Below, in pieces: positions 37,677-41,094 of a DNA stretch of 41,094 bases. Positions within the stretch are counted from its first letter, which is position 1. The number at the start of each line of letters is the position of its first letter. The DNA is from UBA12158 sp035562735 (GTDB lineage: Bacteria; Patescibacteriota; Microgenomatia; UBA12405). Below the pieces are notes generated by a model. That model saw nothing but the letters and a program-made list of their open reading frames with translations. It did not search any database and had not been told where the DNA came from. Made by a program: the position numbers and the translations under genes. The stretch covers positions 1-41,094 of the forward strand of contig DATMWB010000023.1 in assembly GCA_035562735.1 (NCBI GenBank). The letters are read 5' to 3'.

Positions 37677-39545
37677 ATGATGATAATAACTGCCTTTTTG
37701 TTGGGGTTATTTTTTTTGAATTTTCCTAGGGAAGTGAAAGCTTTGACGCCACCGTGTCAAACTTTGTGGTGGTTTGATAACACGAGTTTAGTATGTAATC
37801 AAAAAAGCTTCTGTGGATCATACATGTATCAAGGACTACGTACCTTTACGACTAAAGAAGAATGTCTGAAGAATTTACCCACAAATAATTGTTCAATGAA
37901 AAAATGTGGCGACGCGAACTGTGACGGGAAAATTGATGTTCAAGATCTTTTAATATGGATGAAAAATAGAAGTGGCAAAGGAAAGTCCGCAGATTTTAAC
38001 AATGACGGAAAAACTGACTCATTGGATTACGAGATTATCAAAAATGGGATGAAAAAAGGTTGTCCTGTTGTTACTGTGATACCAAAAATTACTCAAGTGC
38101 CAACTATCACTTGTGAAATACTCCATAAGATTAATTTAAACAGAAGTGAAAATTACTTTAAAATGTGTTTGGATAACGGATATCCAAAAGTGTGTTTTAA
38201 CAAATATAGTGGAATTTATCAGGGCTGTGGTACCTTGGAAAGAGACGATTGTACAGAATTTAATATGAACGCGGATAAAAATATAAGGTGCGATTCCAAT
38301 TTTGGGGGTGGATTGACGCCAACGGTTACACCAACCGTGACACCGATTGGATTGAAAAATGTTGAGTGGAGTACCCAATGGGCTAGTTTTGTGGCATCTA
38401 ATTTTCAAATAAAGGTGGCTGATGGAACGAGTCAGGGGCGGATATTTACAGTTAATCCTTCAAAAGCGTGTAATTCACTTACTGGAGAGAGGATATGTGT
38501 CCACTCAAATCCACCATATTTGATGGATAATGGTCAATATTATATGACTTTGGAGGTGGTTTGGTATGAAAATGATATTGAAATGAGAATGTTTGTTTAT
38601 CTCTATTCGGATGGTCAACGATGGTGGTCAAACGAAATAAGAGTATACAATGGCCAAGCTCAACCAAACACAGAATGGGTGTATTTTTACGGAAGATTTT
38701 TTGATGCTCCCGTGGGTCAGAGCTTTAAACAGAGTGGACAATTTTTGTTGAACGCGGCTGATCCAAAAAATGGTAATAGTCCAGTAACTTTGAGTTTTTC
38801 AAACCTTGAATTTAAAGCGTTTGCTAATTTTGTTTTTCAAAAAATAACTCCGACTCCAGTGGGAAGCTGTGAAACAGATAAGGATTGTGCGGTGGGTCAG
38901 ATATGTTATCAACCACCAATGCCAGTATGTCCCAGCGGTGTCTATTGCACACAGGTGATGCCAAGAAAATATTGTAAAACAGTGGCAGTAAGTCCAACTC
39001 CAAAAGTGTGTAAAGAGGGAGTCAATAGTTTTTCGGTTTATACAAGCTGTGGTGAGGGTAAATACCGATATGCCACCTACTCTTGTTATGATGGATTGAG
39101 TGGAAAGCTTGGGGGTAACAGTGCGTGCGCGAGCGCGGCTGAATATTCGCTTCAGGCCCAGAAGATGTGTTTGGGGCATGGAAATTGTCCTCCAACAGTG
39201 GTACCAAGTATGGAATGTAATATGTCTATAAATCCACCAAAATTGTGCCCCTCAGGTTATAAATGTATAGTAAAAAGTGGGATGCCTGGTTCGAATGGAA
39301 CCTGTGTAAGGATGGTAACGACAAGTGTACCCACCGCGACGGTGACTTGTAGTCGGAATGGAGATGCAGATGGGGATGGGGTAACGACATTGAAGGATTT
39401 TGCAATTTGGAAATACGAATATAGCAATAGTCAAGCAAAGAAAGCTGATTTTGATTGTAATAAAAGAGTAGATTTGGAGGATTATCAAATATGGAAAAAA
39501 GCCTTTTTACTAGCAAAAAGTTTAGTAGTTTCTTTGAGTAACTAA
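37677..39545 (+). CDS. Secreted dockerin-containing cysteine-rich protein
   Basis: The 622-residue precursor starts with a signal peptide (about 1-22, ending EVKALT). A first dockerin-like domain spans 77-129: GDANCDGKIDVQDL with calcium-loop residues D79, N81, D83, D87 and D90, then ADFNNDGKTDSLDYEI with D106, N108 and D110. A second lies at the C-terminus (558-615): GDADGDGVTTLKDFAIW and ADFDCNKRVDLEDYQIWK. Between them are a beta-rich region (about 215-385, WSTQWASFVASNFQIKV...) and several Cys-rich modules (CETDKDCAVGQICYQPPMPVC) joined by Thr/Pro linkers. Dockerins bind cohesins in a calcium-dependent way. Two cohesin-like genes follow immediately, so this is probably a surface protein held by them. 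No catalytic domain is recognised. Confidence 0.82.
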   Translation: MMIITAFLLGLFFLNFPREVKALTPPCQTLWWFDNTSLVCNQKSFCGSYMYQGLRTFTTKEECLKNLPTNNCSMKKCGDANCDGKIDVQDLLIWMKNRSGKGKSADFNNDGKTDSLDYEIIKNGMKKGCPVVTVIPKITQVPTITCEILHKINLNRSENYFKMCLDNGYPKVCFNKYSGIYQGCGTLERDDCTEFNMNADKNIRCDSNFGGGLTPTVTPTVTPIGLKNVEWSTQWASFVASNFQIKVADGTSQGRIFTVNPSKACNSLTGERICVHSNPPYLMDNGQYYMTLEVVWYENDIEMRMFVYLYSDGQRWWSNEIRVYNGQAQPNTEWVYFYGRFFDAPVGQSFKQSGQFLLNAADPKNGNSPVTLSFSNLEFKAFANFVFQKITPTPVGSCETDKDCAVGQICYQPPMPVCPSGVYCTQVMPRKYCKTVAVSPTPKVCKEGVNSFSVYTSCGEGKYRYATYSCYDGLSGKLGGNSACASAAEYSLQAQKMCLGHGNCPPTVVPSMECNMSINPPKLCPSGYKCIVKSGMPGSNGTCVRMVTTSVPTATVTCSRNGDADGDGVTTLKDFAIWKYEYSNSQAKKADFDCNKRVDLEDYQIWKKAFLLAKSLVVSLSN

Positions 39546-39548
39546 AAT

Positions 39549-40223
39549 ATGAAAAAAATAAATATATTAGTAATTGTTGTTTTGATTGCGGCTTTAATGG
39601 GGGCAAGCTTTTTGGTTAAAAGTAGTCAAGAAACAAGAAGAGGAGCGAGCTTTGCCAGTGTTGAAGCTTTGTTTTTGCCAGGTGCAAAGTCAATAAAAGT
39701 TGGGGAAAGGGTGACGACAACAATGATGATTGATTCAAAAACACATTTCCTGACAGGTGCAGATTTAAAAATAAAATATGATTCGAGTAAACTCGAATTA
39801 GAAAAAGCGACAGTACTGACCAATAGTACGTTTTCAGGTGGCATTACTTGGTTACAGGGTGTGGAGGAGATTTTAATCGCAGAAAATGACTCAAAACAAG
39901 GCACATATTCATTGGTGGGGACGAGTATTGGAAAAGATGTAAAAAATTTACCTAGTGGAGTCGTGAGTGTAATTAGACTCGATTTTGTAGCAAAGGCAAT
40001 GGGTGACGCAGTGGTTGGTTTGGATAATAGTTATACAAATATTGTTGCAGGATATAATGCGGGTGGCTCGGATCAGGAACTAAAGATTGAAAAAATAAGC
40101 GAAGCAAAATATCAAATAGTTGGAGAGATTACGAGAACACCGACAAAAATAGTAAGGCCAAGTATTTTACCTACCAGAACAGTTAGTCCTAGACCAACCT
40201 ATAGAACTATAAAACCAATGTAA
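39549..40223 (+). CDS. Cohesin-domain surface protein
   Basis: The 224-residue protein has an N-terminal membrane/signal segment (ILVIVVLIAALMGASFLV) and then a cohesin-like beta-sandwich (about 40-185). The typical pattern is FLPGAKSIKVGERVTTTMMID, GADLKIKYDSSKLELEKA, and a closing strand region LPSGVVSVIRLDFVAKAMGDAVVGL. The last 35 residues are Thr/Pro/Arg-rich (TPTKIVRPSILPTRTVSPRP) and could span the wall or be glycosylated. The family binds dockerin domains. It begins 4 bp after the stop of the dockerin gene, so the binding partners are probably co-expressed. The anchor looks uncleaved, which would keep it at the cell surface. Confidence 0.78.
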   Translation: MKKINILVIVVLIAALMGASFLVKSSQETRRGASFASVEALFLPGAKSIKVGERVTTTMMIDSKTHFLTGADLKIKYDSSKLELEKATVLTNSTFSGGITWLQGVEEILIAENDSKQGTYSLVGTSIGKDVKNLPSGVVSVIRLDFVAKAMGDAVVGLDNSYTNIVAGYNAGGSDQELKIEKISEAKYQIVGEITRTPTKIVRPSILPTRTVSPRPTYRTIKPM

Positions 40224-40250
40224 GTGGAACTGTATATAAATAGTTTTTGT

Positions 40251-40259
40251 TGGTAAAAT
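40251..40259 (+). promoter_or_regulatory. Extended -10 promoter of the second cohesin gene
   Basis: TGGTAAAAT, ending 5 nt before the ATG at 40265. Confidence 0.45.
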
Positions 40260-40264
40260 AGGGT

Positions 40265-40789
40265 ATGAAAGAAGTATTAATAACCTTGGGTGTCTTACTT
40301 TTAGTAATGTTTGGTTTCTATTGGGTGAACAATAGGTACGCGACAGAAAAGAAAGAGATTAAAGTAGTTTTGGATAAAGAGATATTTTTTAAGACTCCGG
40401 AAAATATGAGGTCGGGAACAGAGACAGAAATAATTTTGAAGGCAAAAAGCGAAAACCTAAAAGTGACCAGTTTTTCTATTGATTTTTCCTATGATCCAGG
40501 ATTAATAAAAATTGTTAACGTTGAGGTGAATAATAAGATTTTTGACAAGGTGGCTTCGGTAAAAATTGAAGAAAATTTGGGTAAAGTGATAATGGAGGCA
40601 AAGAGTGGAAAAAATGAAAGTTCACTAACTAGTGGAGAAGTGGATTTGGCGACAATAAAGATTGTGGGTGCGAGAAAGGGTGGCACAATGATATATTCAA
40701 GTAAAAGACCAGAAGTTGGGGTGTTTGAGGGTGGAAAGACGGTTGAGGGAAACTTTCAAATGCCTAACTTTAAGGTCAATTTCCTGTGA
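40265..40789 (+). CDS. Cohesin-like membrane-anchored protein
   Basis: The 174-residue protein has an N-terminal anchor (EVLITLGVLLLVMFGFYWV) and a domain of about 130 residues with the cohesin pattern: MRSGTETEIILKAKSENLKVTSFSIDFSYDPGLIKIVNVEV, then SGEVDLATIKIVGARKGG. It is shorter than the preceding cohesin protein and lacks the Pro-rich tail. The two may offer dockerin sites of different specificity, since the upstream protein has two dockerin domains; that is inference. A leaderless-type promoter precedes it. The tRNA-Ile gene follows after 49 bp. Confidence 0.75.
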   Translation: MKEVLITLGVLLLVMFGFYWVNNRYATEKKEIKVVLDKEIFFKTPENMRSGTETEIILKAKSENLKVTSFSIDFSYDPGLIKIVNVEVNNKIFDKVASVKIEENLGKVIMEAKSGKNESSLTSGEVDLATIKIVGARKGGTMIYSSKRPEVGVFEGGKTVEGNFQMPNFKVNFL

Positions 40790-40838
40790 TATACTAATTG
40801 GAAATTGTAGGTCCTTTTTTCGTATTTTTAAAAAATTT

Positions 40839-40912
40839 GGGCAATTAGCTCAGTTGGTTAGAGCACCGTCCTGATAAGACGGGGGTCAATGGTTCGAGTC
40901 CATTATTGCCCA
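40839..40912 (+). tRNA. tRNA-Ile (anticodon GAT)
   Basis: A complete 74 nt cloverleaf. Acceptor GGGCAAT pairs with ATTGCCC, the D-arm is AGCTCAGTTGGTTAGAGC, and the anticodon arm CCGTC-CTGATAA-GACGG carries the anticodon GAT. The T-arm GGTTCGAGTCC (T-loop TTCGAGT) is closed by AATGG/CCATT-type pairing. The discriminator base is A, and the CCA end is not encoded (ACAA follows), so it must be added after transcription. Confidence 0.95.
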
Positions 40913-40947
40913 CAAAATAATAAATACTGATGATGATAAAATTAATT

Positions 40948-41076
40948 ATGGAAGGACAGAAATACAACTACTTAAAAATTTTAGGAATTTTGGGAGCGGT
41001 GTTTTTGATTGCCTTTGGAAGTTTGGACAATATTTGGAGAACGATGAAGCTGGCGTGGCACAAGATTTCTGATTGA
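40948..41076 (+). CDS. Small membrane peptide, unknown function
   Basis: A 42-residue open reading frame starts at ATG 40948: MEGQKYNYLK, one hydrophobic segment (ILGILGAVFLIAFG), then a charged end (NIWRTMKLAWHKISD). One membrane helix with a basic tail is visible. No Shine-Dalgarno sequence precedes it and it lies only 35 bp after the tRNA gene, so its expression is uncertain. It could be a genuine small membrane protein or chance; its coherent membrane pattern favours the former slightly. Confidence 0.4.
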   Translation: MEGQKYNYLKILGILGAVFLIAFGSLDNIWRTMKLAWHKISD

Positions 41077-41094
41077 TGAAGGATTTTTAGCTAT

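Noticed and set aside
1..41094. TGA read as glycine (Gracilibacteria/SR1 code)
   Set aside because: TGA ends several genes at natural positions (7791, 40789), and no gene needs TGA read-through.

Overview
The window looks like a chromosomal segment from a Candidate Phyla Radiation (Patescibacteria) bacterium, most likely Microgenomates (Woesebacteria/Roizmanbacteria/Shapirobacteria type). The reasons are AT-rich DNA, almost no Shine-Dalgarno sequences, a minimal dnaN-dnaA / rpmH-rnpA-yidD-yidC-khpB neighbourhood, a CPR-type type IV secretion/pilus locus with many small VirB2-like proteins, a DUF4012 protein, an RNHCP protein and dockerin/cohesin surface proteins. TGA is used as a stop (for example at 7791 and 40789), so this is not a TGA=Gly lineage. 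The lineage call is inference from gene content.

Layout. (1) 1-8084, + strand: a 5'-truncated TraC-like gene, a VirB4-family ATPase with a 400-residue low-complexity tail, a 1070-residue membrane protein ending in lysozyme-like and C39-like peptidase domains, two small membrane proteins and a small lipoprotein. (2) 8153-13292: replication/translation core. dnaN and dnaA are on the - strand, with DnaA-box clusters on both sides of dnaA (candidate origin). rpmH, rnpA, yidD, yidC and a KH-R3H gene are on the + strand. (3) 13421-19778: envelope polysaccharide genes (Wzy/ligase-like, Wzx-like flippase), a DUF4012 protein fused to a degenerate epimerase, and RNHCP. (4) 19861-25061: a receptor with a solute-binding domain and PAS but no kinase, FtsH, and (- strand) a protein with a nucleoside-phosphorylase-like C-terminus. 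(5) 25104-27575: a frameshifted remnant and a 689-residue orphan. (6) 27591-32984, - strand: VirB6/TrbL-like protein, a secreted partner and six tandem VirB2-like pilins. (7) 33089-37668, + strand: a 7TM protein, an ATP-grasp/retropepsin-like protease fusion and two further RimK-like ATP-grasp ligases. (8) 37677-40789: one dockerin-bearing secreted protein and two cohesin-like proteins, followed by tRNA-Ile(GAT) and a 42-residue membrane peptide.

How the parts fit. Blocks 1 and 6 together supply the ATPase, channel, wall-opening enzyme and pilins of one secretion/pilus machine, split across the chromosome. Blocks 3, 7 and 8 concern the cell surface: polysaccharide, ATP-dependent peptide/amide ligation and cohesin-dockerin attachment.

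The most unusual non-coding signal is a family of large intergenic hairpins. Four copies (13294-13388, 33941-34046, 35516-35601, 36621-36730) have 30-40 nt arms that differ in sequence but remain complementary, and a shared apical module with compensatory changes. A fifth (16085-16176) has similar architecture. Three sit immediately before the three ATP-grasp genes, and the others precede the polymerase-like and DUF4012 genes. A second global signal is extended -10 boxes (TGNTANNAT) lying 5-8 nt upstream of start codons, which predicts widespread leaderless transcription. A third is palindromic mini-repeats inserted in frame within genes, including rnpA.
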